Shown: positions 27,565 through 37,259, numbered from the stretch's first letter. The stretch is 64,000 bases of DNA from CAYZXT01 sp964482515 (GCA_964482515.1 CAYZXT010000007.1:1-64000), one strand, 5' to 3'. The notes: a model not told the origin generated them from the letters alone. Numbers and translations are program-made.

Positions 27565-28968
27565 ATGGGCTTGAACGGACGGAAGAACGTTTCGCAGATG
27601 CACCGGGCGCGGGCCGGGGAAATTACGCCTGAGATGGAGTTCGTCGCCAAACGGGAAAAGGTCACGCCGGAGTTCGTCCGCCAGGAAGTCGCCGCCGGGC
27701 GCGCCATCATCCCGGCGAACATCAACCATTTGCAGCACCAGCTCGAACCCATGGTCATCGGCCGCGCCTTCACCTGCAAGATCAACGCGAACCTGGGCAG
27801 CTCCGCGACGACGTCCTGCCTGGACGACGAGATCAAGAAAGTGGACCTGTCCATCAAATACCACGCGGACACGATCATGGACCTGTCCACGGGCGAAAAC
27901 CTGGACAACATCCGCGCCGCCGTGATCAAGCACAGCAAGGTCCCGGTCGGCACGGTGCCGATCTACGGCGTGCTGGCGCGCGTCGGCAAAGTGGAAGAGA
28001 TGACGCTTCAGCTTTTCCTGGACGAGATCGAGAAACAGGCGAGGCAGGGCGTGGACTATATGACCATCCATGCGGGCGTGCTGAAGGATTTCGTGCCGCT
28101 CACCACCAATCGCATCACCGGGATCGTATCGCGCGGCGGGTCGCTGCACGCGCAGTGGATGATGGCGCATGGGCAGGAAAATTTTCTCTACACGCACTTC
28201 GACGAGCTGTGCGAGATCTTTAAGCATTACGACGTGTCCTTCTCCCTCGGCGACGGCCTGCGCCCCGGCTCTTTGCACGACGCCAACGACGAAGCGCAGT
28301 TCGCGGAGCTGAAGGTCCTCGGCGAGCTCACGCTCAAAGCCTGGGAACACGACGTGCAGGTGATGATCGAAGGTCCGGGCCACGTGCCCATGCATTTGGT
28401 CAAGATGAACGCGGAGCTCCAGCAGAAATGGTGCCACGACGCGCCCTTTTACACGCTCGGGCCTTTGGTGACGGACATCGCGCCGGGTTACGACCACATC
28501 ACATCGGCCATCGGCGCGGCCATCATGGGCTGGTCCGGCGCTTCCTTGCTTTGTTACGTGACGCCGGCGGAACATCTGTCTTTGCCGAACGCGGAAGACG
28601 TCCGCCAGGGTTGCATCGCCTACAAGATCGCGGCCCACGCGGCGGACATCGCCCGCGGCATCCCCGGGGCCCGCGACCGCGACGACGCGCTTTCCCGCGC
28701 GCGCTTCGAGTTTCGCTGGAACGATCAGTTCGCTTTATCGCTCGATCCGGAAACGGCCAAGGCGAAACACGATTCCACCTTGCCGCAGGAAGGCTTCAAG
28801 GACGCGCGCTTCTGTTCGATGTGCGGACCAAAGTTCTGCTCCATGCGGATCACCCAGGACGCGCACAAGATCATGAAAGAACACGACGCGCACGTGGCGG
28901 CGGGCGTCATCGCGCCGAAACTGGACAAGCCGGTCGAAATCCCGGAAGCCGTCGGTTCCGCTTCCTAA
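27565..28968 (+). CDS. thiC: Phosphomethylpyrimidine synthase (ThiC)
   Basis: ThiC is a radical SAM enzyme that rearranges AIR to HMP-P. The C-terminal Fe-S motif is CSMCGPKFCSM (C-x2-C-x4-C) near residue 415. Other hallmarks are DLSTGEN, EGPGHVPMH and APGYDHITSAIG. At 467 aa it has the short bacterial form without a long N-terminal extension. It starts 3 nt after thiE ends. No TPP riboswitch could be seen upstream of thiD2 or thiC, where gaps are only a few bases. Confidence 0.97.
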   Translation: MGLNGRKNVSQMHRARAGEITPEMEFVAKREKVTPEFVRQEVAAGRAIIPANINHLQHQLEPMVIGRAFTCKINANLGSSATTSCLDDEIKKVDLSIKYHADTIMDLSTGENLDNIRAAVIKHSKVPVGTVPIYGVLARVGKVEEMTLQLFLDEIEKQARQGVDYMTIHAGVLKDFVPLTTNRITGIVSRGGSLHAQWMMAHGQENFLYTHFDELCEIFKHYDVSFSLGDGLRPGSLHDANDEAQFAELKVLGELTLKAWEHDVQVMIEGPGHVPMHLVKMNAELQQKWCHDAPFYTLGPLVTDIAPGYDHITSAIGAAIMGWSGASLLCYVTPAEHLSLPNAEDVRQGCIAYKIAAHAADIARGIPGARDRDDALSRARFEFRWNDQFALSLDPETAKAKHDSTLPQEGFKDARFCSMCGPKFCSMRITQDAHKIMKEHDAHVAAGVIAPKLDKPVEIPEAVGSAS

Positions 28969-28975
28969 GGCGAAT

Positions 28976-29926
28976 TTGGAAAAACCGCTTTTTACCGTCA
29001 GGGCGAAGGTCCCGGCCACCTCCGCGAACTTAGGGCCGGGGTTCGACGTCCTCGGCGTCGCGCTGGATCTTTTCAACGAAGTGGAAATGGTAGGGTGGTC
29101 CGAATCCCACGGCGTTTCCCTGCAGATGGAAATCCGGGGCGAGGGCGCCCAGGATCTTCCGGACGACGACCGCAACCTGCTCGTCCGCATGGCGCGCAAG
29201 ATTTTGGACCGGCGCGTCCGGCGGCTCAAGGTGCTGGAAGTCCGCCAGCTGAACCGTATTCCTCTGGCGCGCGGGCTCGGGTCGTCCTCGGCCGCCATCG
29301 TCGGCGGGCTCGCGGCGGCCAACGCGGTCTGTCCCAACCCCATGGACCAGGAAGATTTGCTGAGGGTGGCGGTGGAAGAGGAAGGCCATCCGGACAACGT
29401 GACGCCGGCGCTCGTCGGCGGGTTGTGCGTCGCCGCGTCCGACGATCCGGACGTGCAGTACGTGGCGTGGAAAGACAAAAAGATTTTTAAAGGACTCAGG
29501 GCGGTCGTTTGCATCCCGGATTTTGAGCTGTCGACGGAGAAAGCCCGCGCCCTGCTGCCGAAACAGGTTTTGCGCCAGGACGCCGTCTTCAACGCGTCGC
29601 ACACGGCCTTGTTCTTAAGCGCTTTACAGAACCGGCGCCACGATCTGCTTGACTCGGCGATGCAGGACCGGCTGCACCAGCCCTATCGGAAGAAGTTGAT
29701 CCCGGGGTGGGACGACGTGCTGGCCGCGGCGAAGAAAGCCGGCGCCTTCGGCGTGTGCCTTTCCGGCGCGGGACCGACGATCCTGGCGATTTCCCCGATC
29801 GCGAAGGCTGAACCCATCGGCCGCGCGATGTCCGCGGCTTTTTCGAGGCACCGGATCGTGTCCAAGTGGCTTGACCTCGGGTTCAACCTGACGGGCGCGC
29901 AGGTGACGGCGAAGAAGAACATTTAG
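28976..29926 (+). CDS. thrB: Homoserine kinase (ThrB)
   Basis: This GHMP-family kinase phosphorylates homoserine for threonine synthesis. Motifs are PATSANLGPGFDVLG near residue 13, the ATP loop PLARGLGSSSAAIVGGL near 90 and SGAGPTILA near the C-terminus. The TTG start at 28976 gives a normal N-terminus. At 316 aa it is the usual size. It follows thiC by 7 nt and precedes lysC by 18 nt, so it belongs to the aspartate-family operon. Confidence 0.94.
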   Translation: MEKPLFTVRAKVPATSANLGPGFDVLGVALDLFNEVEMVGWSESHGVSLQMEIRGEGAQDLPDDDRNLLVRMARKILDRRVRRLKVLEVRQLNRIPLARGLGSSSAAIVGGLAAANAVCPNPMDQEDLLRVAVEEEGHPDNVTPALVGGLCVAASDDPDVQYVAWKDKKIFKGLRAVVCIPDFELSTEKARALLPKQVLRQDAVFNASHTALFLSALQNRRHDLLDSAMQDRLHQPYRKKLIPGWDDVLAAAKKAGAFGVCLSGAGPTILAISPIAKAEPIGRAMSAAFSRHRIVSKWLDLGFNLTGAQVTAKKNI

Positions 29927-29944
29927 AAAAGGACGGAACAAAAA

Positions 29945-31201
29945 ATGGCTTTAGTGGTGATGAAATTCGGCGGCAGTTCGGTGGCGGACGCCGACCGCAT
30001 CAAGAACGTGGCCAACCGCGTGATGGCGCGCCGGAAAAAAGGGGACAAGGTCGTGGTGGTCGTCTCCGCTCCCGGGGACATGACGGACGATTTGATCACC
30101 CTGGCGGAAGGCGTGACGGACTCGCCGGACGACCGGGAAATGGACATGCTCCTGTCCACCGGCGAGCAGGTTTCCATCGCGCTCCTTTCCATGGCCATCA
30201 AAAGCCGCGGCATGGATGCGGTGTCCCTCACCGGGCCCCAGGCCGGCATCTACGCGGACCTGGACCATACGCGGGCGCGCATCACCAGCATCCGGCCCAC
30301 CAAGGTCACACAGGAACTGAAGAAGGGCCGCATCGTGATCGTTGCCGGGTTCCAGGGATTGAACTCCCGGCGCGACATCGTGACGCTCGGCCGCGGCGGT
30401 TCCGACCTGACGGCCGTCGCCCTGGCCGCGGTGCTGAGGGCCGACGTCTGCGAGATATTCACCGACGTGAAGGGCGTTTATACGACCGACCCGCGCATCG
30501 TTCCCGAGGCGCGGAAGATCGACCAGATTTATTACGACGAAATGTTGGAACTCGCCGGCGCCGGAGCGCAGGTGATGCAGGCCCGTTCCATCGAAGTCGG
30601 AAAGAAATACAACGTGGCCATTCACGTCCGGTCTTCCTTCACGGACGATGAGGGCACGATGATCACCGGGGAGGTTCCCAGCATGGAAGACGTCGTCGTT
30701 TCCGGAGTCGCTTTTGACCGCAACCAAGCCAAGATCACCATCGTGGAAGTGCCGGACCAGCCCGGCGTGGCCGCGAAGATTTTCGGCGCCCTCGCCGAGC
30801 AGGGCGTGAACGTGGACATGATCATCCAGTCCGCGCCGGAGCAGGGGAGCAACGATATTTCGTTCACGATCTCCCGCACGGACGCGAAGAAAGCGCTCCT
30901 CATCCTTGACCGGGTGAAGACGCAACTGCGCGCGCGCGAAGTGAAATGCGACCCCACCGTGGTGAAGGTGTCCATCGTGGGCGTCGGAATGCGCAGCCAC
31001 CCCGGCGTGGCCGCGAAGATGTTCAAGACCTTCGCGGAGGCGGGCATCAACATCGACATGATTTCCACCTCCGAGATCAAGACCGCCTGCGTGGTGAAGG
31101 AAGCGGACGGCGAGAAGGCCGTGCGGGTGACCCATCGCGCTTTCAATCTCGAGAAGGAACCCGTCTCGAAAAAACGCGGCAAGGTCAAAGCGACGGCGTA
31201 G
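29945..31201 (+). CDS. lysC: Aspartate kinase (LysC)
   Basis: LysC phosphorylates aspartate, the first step to Lys, Thr, Met and Ile. The kinase domain starts MKFGGSSVADADRIKNVA. Two ACT domains follow, near 265 (VEVPDQPGVAAKIFGAL) and 346 (HPGVAAKMFKTFAEAG), so it is the two-ACT type under feedback control, probably by lysine and/or threonine. It ends in a basic tail. At 418 aa it is complete. Confidence 0.97.
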   Translation: MALVVMKFGGSSVADADRIKNVANRVMARRKKGDKVVVVVSAPGDMTDDLITLAEGVTDSPDDREMDMLLSTGEQVSIALLSMAIKSRGMDAVSLTGPQAGIYADLDHTRARITSIRPTKVTQELKKGRIVIVAGFQGLNSRRDIVTLGRGGSDLTAVALAAVLRADVCEIFTDVKGVYTTDPRIVPEARKIDQIYYDEMLELAGAGAQVMQARSIEVGKKYNVAIHVRSSFTDDEGTMITGEVPSMEDVVVSGVAFDRNQAKITIVEVPDQPGVAAKIFGALAEQGVNVDMIIQSAPEQGSNDISFTISRTDAKKALLILDRVKTQLRAREVKCDPTVVKVSIVGVGMRSHPGVAAKMFKTFAEAGINIDMISTSEIKTACVVKEADGEKAVRVTHRAFNLEKEPVSKKRGKVKATA

Positions 31202-31220
31202 GCCTTTCAACGGTGAACTA

Positions 31221-32825
31221 ATGAACAACGGTTCGATGCCGAAAAAAGTGTTGCTCTTCGACACGACCCTGAGGGACGGTACCCAGGGCGAAGGCGTCTC
31301 CATGTCCGTCGAGGACAAGGTCAAGATCGCCCAGATCCTGGACAACCTCGGCGTCCACTACATCGAGGGCGGCTGGCCGGGGTCGAACCCGAAGGACGAG
31401 GAATTTTTCAAGCGCGCCCGCTCGCTGAAATTCAAGCAGGCGAAGCTGACGGCCTTCGGGAGTACGCGCCGCAAGGACCATCCGGCCCACCAGGACGAAA
31501 ACCTCAAAGCCATCCTGCGCGTGCAGACGCCGGTGGCCTGCATCTTCGGCAAGTCCTGGGACTTCCAGGTGATCCACGCCCTGCGCGCGACGCTGGAAGA
31601 GAATCTGAAGATGATCTCGGATTCGGTGAAGTTCCTCCGGTCCAAAAACAAGGAAGTCATCTACGACGCCGAGCATTTCTTCGACGGGTTCCGGGCCAAC
31701 CCGGAATACGCCATCGCCGCGATCAAGGCGGCCTGGGAAGCCGGCGCCACGAACCTCACGCTCTGCGATACCAACGGAGGCTCCCTGCCGTTTCAGATCG
31801 CCGAGATCGTGCAGGCCGTGCGGCGGGCCCTGCCCGAGGCGGCGCTCGGCATCCACGCGCACAACGACTCGGACTGTGCCGTGGCGAACACGCTGGAGGC
31901 GGTCCGCCAGGGGGCCGTGCTGGTCCAGGGATGCACCAACGGCCTCGGCGAGCGCTGCGGCAACGCCAACCTGACGTCCATCATCCCGGATTTGAAACTT
32001 AAGATGGGGATCGATTGCGTGACGGACAAACAGCTGCAATCGCTGACCGAAGTCTCGCGCACCGTAGCGGAGCTCGCCAATGTAATTCCCAACGACCATC
32101 AGCCCTACGTGGGAAATTCCGCTTTCGCCCACAAAGGCGGCGTGCACGTGGCCGCCATGGCGCGCAATACGAAGACCTATGAACATATGGACCCGTCGAC
32201 GGTGGGGAACCGGCGCCGCATCCTCATCTCCGAACTTTCGGGCAAGGCCAATGTCCACTTGAAGGCCGCGGAATTGAATATGGACGCGCTGAAGGACCCA
32301 AAGGCGGTGGAAAAGGTCATCCACCGCGTTAAGCAGCTGGAACAGGACGGTTATCAATTCGAAGGAGCCGAGGCGTCGTTCGTGCTGCTGGTCGAAAAAA
32401 TCCTGGGCAAGCACAAGCCGTACTTTGATTTGAAGGCGTTCCGCGTGACGGTGGAGGAAGACCGCGCCACGGGGGTCATGATCTCCGAAGCGACGTTGAA
32501 GGTGGCCGTGGACGGGCGTGAAGAACATACCGTGGCGGAGGGCCCCGGCCCCATCCACGCGTTGGACAAGGCGCTCCGTCGCGCGTTGGAGAAATTTTAT
32601 CCGTCAATCGCCGAGATGCACCTGGTGGACTTCAAGGTCCGGGTCATCAACGCGAAGGCCGGCACCGCAGCGAAGGTGCGAGTGCTGGTAGAGTCCCGCG
32701 ACCATAAGGACGAATGGAGCACGCTCGGCGTCTCGGAAAACATCATCGAGGCGTCCTGGGCGGCTCTGGTGGACGCGGTGGAATACAAGCTCATGAAGGA
32801 CAAACGTCGTCCCAGGAAAAAATAA
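31221..32825 (+). CDS. cimA: Citramalate synthase (CimA)
   Basis: CimA condenses pyruvate and acetyl-CoA to (R)-citramalate, feeding 2-ketobutyrate to isoleucine without threonine deaminase. The DRE-TIM fold starts LFDTTLRDGTQGEGVSMS with metal ligands in HAHNDSDCAVANTL. At 534 aa it has the C-terminal LeuA-type regulatory domain. The IEGGWPGSNPKDEEFF segment separates it from LeuA (which has IEAGFPVSSPGD), and leuA itself lies further downstream. With LeuCD and LeuB encoded in this run, the citramalate route is complete here. Confidence 0.95.
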   Translation: MNNGSMPKKVLLFDTTLRDGTQGEGVSMSVEDKVKIAQILDNLGVHYIEGGWPGSNPKDEEFFKRARSLKFKQAKLTAFGSTRRKDHPAHQDENLKAILRVQTPVACIFGKSWDFQVIHALRATLEENLKMISDSVKFLRSKNKEVIYDAEHFFDGFRANPEYAIAAIKAAWEAGATNLTLCDTNGGSLPFQIAEIVQAVRRALPEAALGIHAHNDSDCAVANTLEAVRQGAVLVQGCTNGLGERCGNANLTSIIPDLKLKMGIDCVTDKQLQSLTEVSRTVAELANVIPNDHQPYVGNSAFAHKGGVHVAAMARNTKTYEHMDPSTVGNRRRILISELSGKANVHLKAAELNMDALKDPKAVEKVIHRVKQLEQDGYQFEGAEASFVLLVEKILGKHKPYFDLKAFRVTVEEDRATGVMISEATLKVAVDGREEHTVAEGPGPIHALDKALRRALEKFYPSIAEMHLVDFKVRVINAKAGTAAKVRVLVESRDHKDEWSTLGVSENIIEASWAALVDAVEYKLMKDKRRPRKK

Positions 32826-32826
32826 C

Positions 32827-34533
32827 ATGACCCAACGCGCTCCCAAGAACAAAAAACGCTCTTCGCACGCGGCCGCCTCCGCTCCGGCGCCCGTCGTGGA
32901 TTCAACGTTGGTGAACGAAACCTGGCGGAAGATCCGCCGGGACTGGTTTTCATCGTCGGGCATCGCTCCGGACCAGATGGCGCGTCCTTTCGTTGGCGTC
33001 ATTGTGTCGTCTGCGCAGCTCTTCGGGATGACGCCGGACCTGCAGAACGTCTTGGAGAACATCGATCGGGGGATTCAACAGGCTGGAGGCCTCCCTTGCC
33101 GGTTCTCCCTTTCGAGCCTCGCTGAAAACCTGGCCGAGGGCCACGACGGGCAATCCTATTTATATCCGCGCCGCTCAGTGCTGGCCGAGGAAGTGGAATG
33201 CTTGGCCAAGGGCGCGGACCTGAAGGGACTGGTGCTGGCGGCGGACCAGAACGATGCGGCCGCGGGGTTGATCTCCGGCGCCGCGCGCACGGGTCTTCCG
33301 TTCCTCTTTGTCCCGTTACGTGGTTCTTTGGGTTCGCCTGAATCCCCGGCGGCGGACGCCTCGGATTCGCTGGCTCACGTGGCGGACGCGCTGGTGAAAT
33401 CCCTGCGCCGGCCCGACGCCAAATCCGCCTTTTCCACCAACGGTCACGTGACGGCCCGGGACGATTATTATCAGAACGCCATCGCCTGCCTGGCCGAGAT
33501 CATGGGCCTCGCCGCGCCGCATTCCTCCACGGCCCCGACGGGTTCCGCGGAGCAATTGCGGTTGGCCCAGGAAGCGGGGAAGCGCGTGGTGGAGCTGGTC
33601 GGCCAGAGCTTCGACGTCCGGCGGTTCCTGTTGCCCAGCGCGTTCATGAACGGCGCGCGGATGGACGCGGCTTTCGGCGGCTGGCCCGATGCCGGCGCGT
33701 TCCTCCTGTCGCTGGCCCAGGATTTGGGCGTGAAATTTTATCTGGACAACGTGGCGGAGGCGGGACAGCGGACGCCGCAAATTGCCTCTCTGGGCGGAAA
33801 AGATTTCGGCCTGCGCCATTTGCACGCCGCCGGGGGATTGCCCGCGGTGCTGCGGGCGCTCAAGGGCCACTGGCAGCCCCATCCCCTGCTGAACGGCAGG
33901 AGCATGAACGACTTGGTGAAGTCCGCGCCGTCGAAGGACGCGCCGGTGATCAAATCCAAAACGCCGATCCGGAAAGAAGGCGGGTTGATCGTGCTCAAAG
34001 GAAACTTCGCGCCCCAGGGGGCGTTCTTCCAGGTCCCGTCGTCGTTTCCTTCGAAGGTAAAAATGTTTTCCGGTCCGGCGCGCGTGTTCGATTCCCGGGA
34101 ACAGGCGTTGGAAGCGCTATTGAAAAAGCAAATTAAAAAGGGCGACGTGCTGGTGGTTCGCTATGAGGGCCCGCGGGGTGGACAGGGTTTCCGTCCGCTG
34201 GCGTTGATCGGCCATGTTTTGGCGTCCATGGGCCTGGCGGATTCCGTCGCCTTCGTGACCGACGGCCGTTTGGGCACGCCTCTTCCCGAGGGTTTGATGG
34301 TGCAAATGGCATCTCCGGAGGCCGCGGCGGGTTCCGCGATCTCGGTGATCCGGGACGGCGAGCAGATCGACATCGACTTGGTCGGACGCAGGCTCATGGC
34401 CCACCTGACCGACACGGATTTGAAAGTCCGCTTGGCCCGTTGGCAGGCGCCCGCGCCGCGGCTGCGGTCGCCATTTTTGGCGCGCCAGGCCCGGACGGCC
34501 GGAGCCCTTTTCCAGGCGGCTCCGTTCAAATAA
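32827..34533 (+). CDS. Degenerate dihydroxy-acid dehydratase (IlvD) family protein
   Basis: This 568-aa protein has the full IlvD/Edd length and clear blocks of it, such as GGLIVLKGNFAPQGAF (385-400), GPARVFDSREQALEAL (416-431), DVLVVRYEGPRGG and SPEAAAGSAI. The catalytic sites are gone, however. The three Fe-S cysteines of IlvD are replaced: TPCN reads TPD (71), CDK reads ADQND (139-143), and the third Cys block near 200-206 reads AFSTNG. The GRFSG serine motif reads GRLGT (481-484). TNTVLH reads PDAGAF. It sits between cimA and ilvC, where IlvD is expected. It cannot be a normal Fe-S dehydratase. It may be a pseudoenzyme or a partner of a true IlvD encoded elsewhere. Confidence 0.85.
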   Translation: MTQRAPKNKKRSSHAAASAPAPVVDSTLVNETWRKIRRDWFSSSGIAPDQMARPFVGVIVSSAQLFGMTPDLQNVLENIDRGIQQAGGLPCRFSLSSLAENLAEGHDGQSYLYPRRSVLAEEVECLAKGADLKGLVLAADQNDAAAGLISGAARTGLPFLFVPLRGSLGSPESPAADASDSLAHVADALVKSLRRPDAKSAFSTNGHVTARDDYYQNAIACLAEIMGLAAPHSSTAPTGSAEQLRLAQEAGKRVVELVGQSFDVRRFLLPSAFMNGARMDAAFGGWPDAGAFLLSLAQDLGVKFYLDNVAEAGQRTPQIASLGGKDFGLRHLHAAGGLPAVLRALKGHWQPHPLLNGRSMNDLVKSAPSKDAPVIKSKTPIRKEGGLIVLKGNFAPQGAFFQVPSSFPSKVKMFSGPARVFDSREQALEALLKKQIKKGDVLVVRYEGPRGGQGFRPLALIGHVLASMGLADSVAFVTDGRLGTPLPEGLMVQMASPEAAAGSAISVIRDGEQIDIDLVGRRLMAHLTDTDLKVRLARWQAPAPRLRSPFLARQARTAGALFQAAPFK

Positions 34534-34564
34534 CAACTATAATATCAGGTACAAGGAGATATTC

Positions 34565-35665
34565 ATGAAATCCAATGCGAGCACGGCGAAAGCGGCCCAT
34601 AAAAACGGAGCGAAAGCCTCCAAGGCTCCGACGGCCAAGTCCCTCGGCCTCAGCGCGAAAACCTATTACGACAAGGACGCGGACATCAAGCTTTTGAAGA
34701 ACAAGAAGATCGTCGTCCTGGGCTACGGTTCCCAGGGGCACGCCCAGGCGCTGAACCTGCGCGACTCCGGACTGAACGTCACGGTGGCTGTCCGCCACGG
34801 CGGGCGCGGCTATACCATGGCCGTGGGACACGGCTGGACGCCCGGACAAAATTTGATCGCGAACCTGGCGGAAGCGGTCCGCGGCGCGGACTGGATACAC
34901 TTCCTCCTGCCCGACGAGACACAGGGCCCGGTGTGGAAGCATGAAGTGGCCCCGAACCTGAAGAAAGGGGCGGTCCTTTCTTTTTCCCACGGGTTCAACA
35001 TCCGTTTCGGCCAAGTCGTGCCGCCGAAGGAAGCGGACGTGGTGCTCATCGCCCCCAAAGGCCCCGGCCACCTGGTCCGCCGCACCTATGAGGAAGGCAA
35101 AGGCACCCCGGCGCTCGTGGCGGTGGAACAAAACTATTCCGGCAAGGCGCTGCAGTACGCGCTGGCCTTCTGCAAAGCCATCGGCGCCACCCGCGCGGGC
35201 GTCATCAAGACGACCTTCTCCGAAGAGACCGAGACCGACCTTTTCGGCGAGCAGAACGTCCTCTGCGGCGGCGTGGTGGACCTGATCAAGGCCGGGTTCG
35301 AGACGCTGGTGGAAGCCGGCTACCAACCCGAAGTCGCCTATTTCGAATGCCTGCACGAGCTGAAGCTCATCACGGACATGGTCCAGGAGGGCGGCATCGG
35401 TTGGATGAACTATTCCATCTCCGATACGGCGGAGTACGGCGAATATTCGCGCGGCCCCCGGCTGATCACGCCCGAAACCAAGGCGCAGATGAAGAAGAAC
35501 CTTCTCGAAGTCCAGAACGGAACCTTCGCCAAGGAATATTTGTTGGAGAAGAGCGTCGGCGGGCCGATCATCAGCTCGTCCCGCAAAGCCATGGCCGCGC
35601 ATCCGATCGAAAAAGTGGGCGAGCAGCTCCGGTCGATGATGCCTTGGCTTAAGAAAAAGGAATAG
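34565..35665 (+). CDS. ilvC: Ketol-acid reductoisomerase (IlvC)
   Basis: IlvC converts acetolactate or acetohydroxybutyrate to the dihydroxy acid with NAD(P)H. It is the short class I form. The Rossmann motif is LGYGSQGHAQALNLRDSG near residue 57; metal ligands lie in TETDLFGEQNVLCGG and ECLHELKLI. The 366-aa protein carries an Ala/Lys-rich N-terminal extension of about 35 residues before the family start. It has an AAGGAG Shine-Dalgarno. ilvB/ilvH are not in the window. Confidence 0.97.
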   Translation: MKSNASTAKAAHKNGAKASKAPTAKSLGLSAKTYYDKDADIKLLKNKKIVVLGYGSQGHAQALNLRDSGLNVTVAVRHGGRGYTMAVGHGWTPGQNLIANLAEAVRGADWIHFLLPDETQGPVWKHEVAPNLKKGAVLSFSHGFNIRFGQVVPPKEADVVLIAPKGPGHLVRRTYEEGKGTPALVAVEQNYSGKALQYALAFCKAIGATRAGVIKTTFSEETETDLFGEQNVLCGGVVDLIKAGFETLVEAGYQPEVAYFECLHELKLITDMVQEGGIGWMNYSISDTAEYGEYSRGPRLITPETKAQMKKNLLEVQNGTFAKEYLLEKSVGGPIISSSRKAMAAHPIEKVGEQLRSMMPWLKKKE

Positions 35666-35666
35666 C

Positions 35667-36359
35667 ATGTCGAAATTCCGCCTCGCGCCCATCGCCTACG
35701 ATGGGTGGAAGTTCATCCTGCTCTTCAGCCTGTTCGGGTTCCTGTTCCTGTTCTTCGGCGTTTGGTTCGCGAAGCTGATGGGGGCGCTGCTGGTTTTGCT
35801 GGCGGCTTTTTCCGTGGCTTTCTTCCGCGATGCGGACCGGGAGGTCCCCCAGACGGAAGATATCCTTTCGCCGGCGGACGGCACCGTGATGGAGATCGTC
35901 ACCATGGACGGCGAAGGCTACGGATCAGGCCGCGTCATCCGCATCTTCCTGTCGATCTTCGACGGCCACGTCCAGCGGTCTCCGGTGGCCGGGAAGGTGA
36001 AGGCCATCCGCTACATGCCGGGGCTTTTCCTGGACGCGCGGGACTCCCGGGCGCCCTTCGCCAACGAGAGCAACATGATCGAGTTCGTGACGCCGCACGG
36101 CCGCGTGGGCGTCAAACAGATCGCCGGGCTGATCGCCCGCCGCATCGTTTGCTGGGTTCGGGAGGAAGATGATTTGCAGCTCGGCGAGCGGATCGGCTTG
36201 ATCCGTTTCGGCTCCCAAGTGGACCTTTATCTGCCCCGCGAAGTGGAAGTGACGGTCAAGGAAGGGGACAAGGTCCTGGCCGGTTTGTCCGTGATGGGCC
36301 GTTGGCCCGCGGCCCCCGTGAAGTTATCCCTCGTCGGCGCAGAGAGCGCGGCGAAATAG
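35667..36359 (+). CDS. psd: Phosphatidylserine decarboxylase (Psd)
   Basis: Psd makes phosphatidylethanolamine at the inner membrane. This is the short type (230 aa) with two adjacent hydrophobic segments near the N-terminus (about 17-50), then the decarboxylase domain with LSPADGTVMEI, IFLSIFDGHVQRSPVAG and the self-cleavage site RFGS near residue 182, where Ser becomes the pyruvoyl group. It starts 1 nt after ilvC ends and is followed by pssA, its partner enzyme. It is unrelated in function to the amino-acid genes around it. Confidence 0.95.
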   Translation: MSKFRLAPIAYDGWKFILLFSLFGFLFLFFGVWFAKLMGALLVLLAAFSVAFFRDADREVPQTEDILSPADGTVMEIVTMDGEGYGSGRVIRIFLSIFDGHVQRSPVAGKVKAIRYMPGLFLDARDSRAPFANESNMIEFVTPHGRVGVKQIAGLIARRIVCWVREEDDLQLGERIGLIRFGSQVDLYLPREVEVTVKEGDKVLAGLSVMGRWPAAPVKLSLVGAESAAK

Positions 36360-36383
36360 TTTTCAATTAAGAGGACGGTCTCC

Positions 36384-37259
36384 ATGGAAACACCGCGCAT
36401 CATTCCCAAGCTGTTCGACAGCCCCGCCATGCCGGAGGTCCCGCCTGCGTCCACCGCGCCGCGTCCTCGCCTGCAGCAGGGGATCTACCTTGTCCCGACT
36501 CTTTTCACCCTGGGGAACATGGCGCTGGGCTTTTTCTCGCTCATCAAGACGATCTCCCACGAGTTCGGCGCCGCGTCGACGGCCATCATCATCGCCCACG
36601 TGCTGGATTCCCTGGACGGGAAGATCGCGCGCTGGACGGGGACCGATAGCAAGTTCGGCGTCGAGCTGGATTCGCTGTCCGACTGGTTGTCCTTTTGCAT
36701 CGCGCCGGCTTTCATGATGTATGAGTTGGTGCTGAACCAGAACAGGCTTTGGGGTTTTCCCATCGCGCTCCTGTTCGTCATCTGCGGCGCGCTGCGCCTG
36801 GCCCGCTTCAACCTGAAGGCCCAGCTCGGGGAGGGAAAAACGCCGTACTTCATCGGCTTGCCCACGCCCGCCGCGGGCGGCATGCTGGCGATCTTCGTGC
36901 TGCTTTACGACATCCTCTCGCAGGGGAAACCCGCGCGGACGCTCAGCGTCGTCATGAACCAGGTCCCCTATTTCTATGAGTTCGTGCCGGCGATCATGCT
37001 GGTCCTTTCGCTCCTGATGGTTTCCGAGGTGCGGTATTCCACCTTCAAAAAGGTGAACCTCCTGAAGCCCCGCAGCATGCGGTCCTTGATCCTGACCCTT
37101 TTAGCGCTTCTCATGATCTACGTTTATCCCCAAAACACGATCTTCATTCTCTACGTGTCCTACATCCTCTGGGGATTGACGGCCTACTTCTTGCGTCGTC
37201 CAACATTGGACGAAGCGGCCCCACCGCCAGCATACACGCAAGACAATTACGGCAAGTAA
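36384..37259 (+). CDS. pssA: CDP-diacylglycerol-serine O-phosphatidyltransferase (PssA)
   Basis: PssA makes phosphatidylserine from CDP-diacylglycerol and serine, upstream of Psd. The CDP-alcohol phosphatidyltransferase motif DGx2ARx8Gx3Dx3D is exact: DGKIAR, then G, D and D in GVELDSLSD near residue 85. Six to eight membrane segments follow. The 291 aa include a Pro-rich N-terminal extension of about 30 residues. The psd-pssA pair sits between ilvC and leuA. Confidence 0.95.
   Translation: METPRIIPKLFDSPAMPEVPPASTAPRPRLQQGIYLVPTLFTLGNMALGFFSLIKTISHEFGAASTAIIIAHVLDSLDGKIARWTGTDSKFGVELDSLSDWLSFCIAPAFMMYELVLNQNRLWGFPIALLFVICGALRLARFNLKAQLGEGKTPYFIGLPTPAAGGMLAIFVLLYDILSQGKPARTLSVVMNQVPYFYEFVPAIMLVLSLLMVSEVRYSTFKKVNLLKPRSMRSLILTLLALLMIYVYPQNTIFILYVSYILWGLTAYFLRRPTLDEAAPPPAYTQDNYGK

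Noticed and set aside
26451..28968. TPP riboswitch before the thi genes
   Set aside because: Gaps are only 0-4 nt and no THI-box sequence was seen upstream of thiD2, thiE or thiC.
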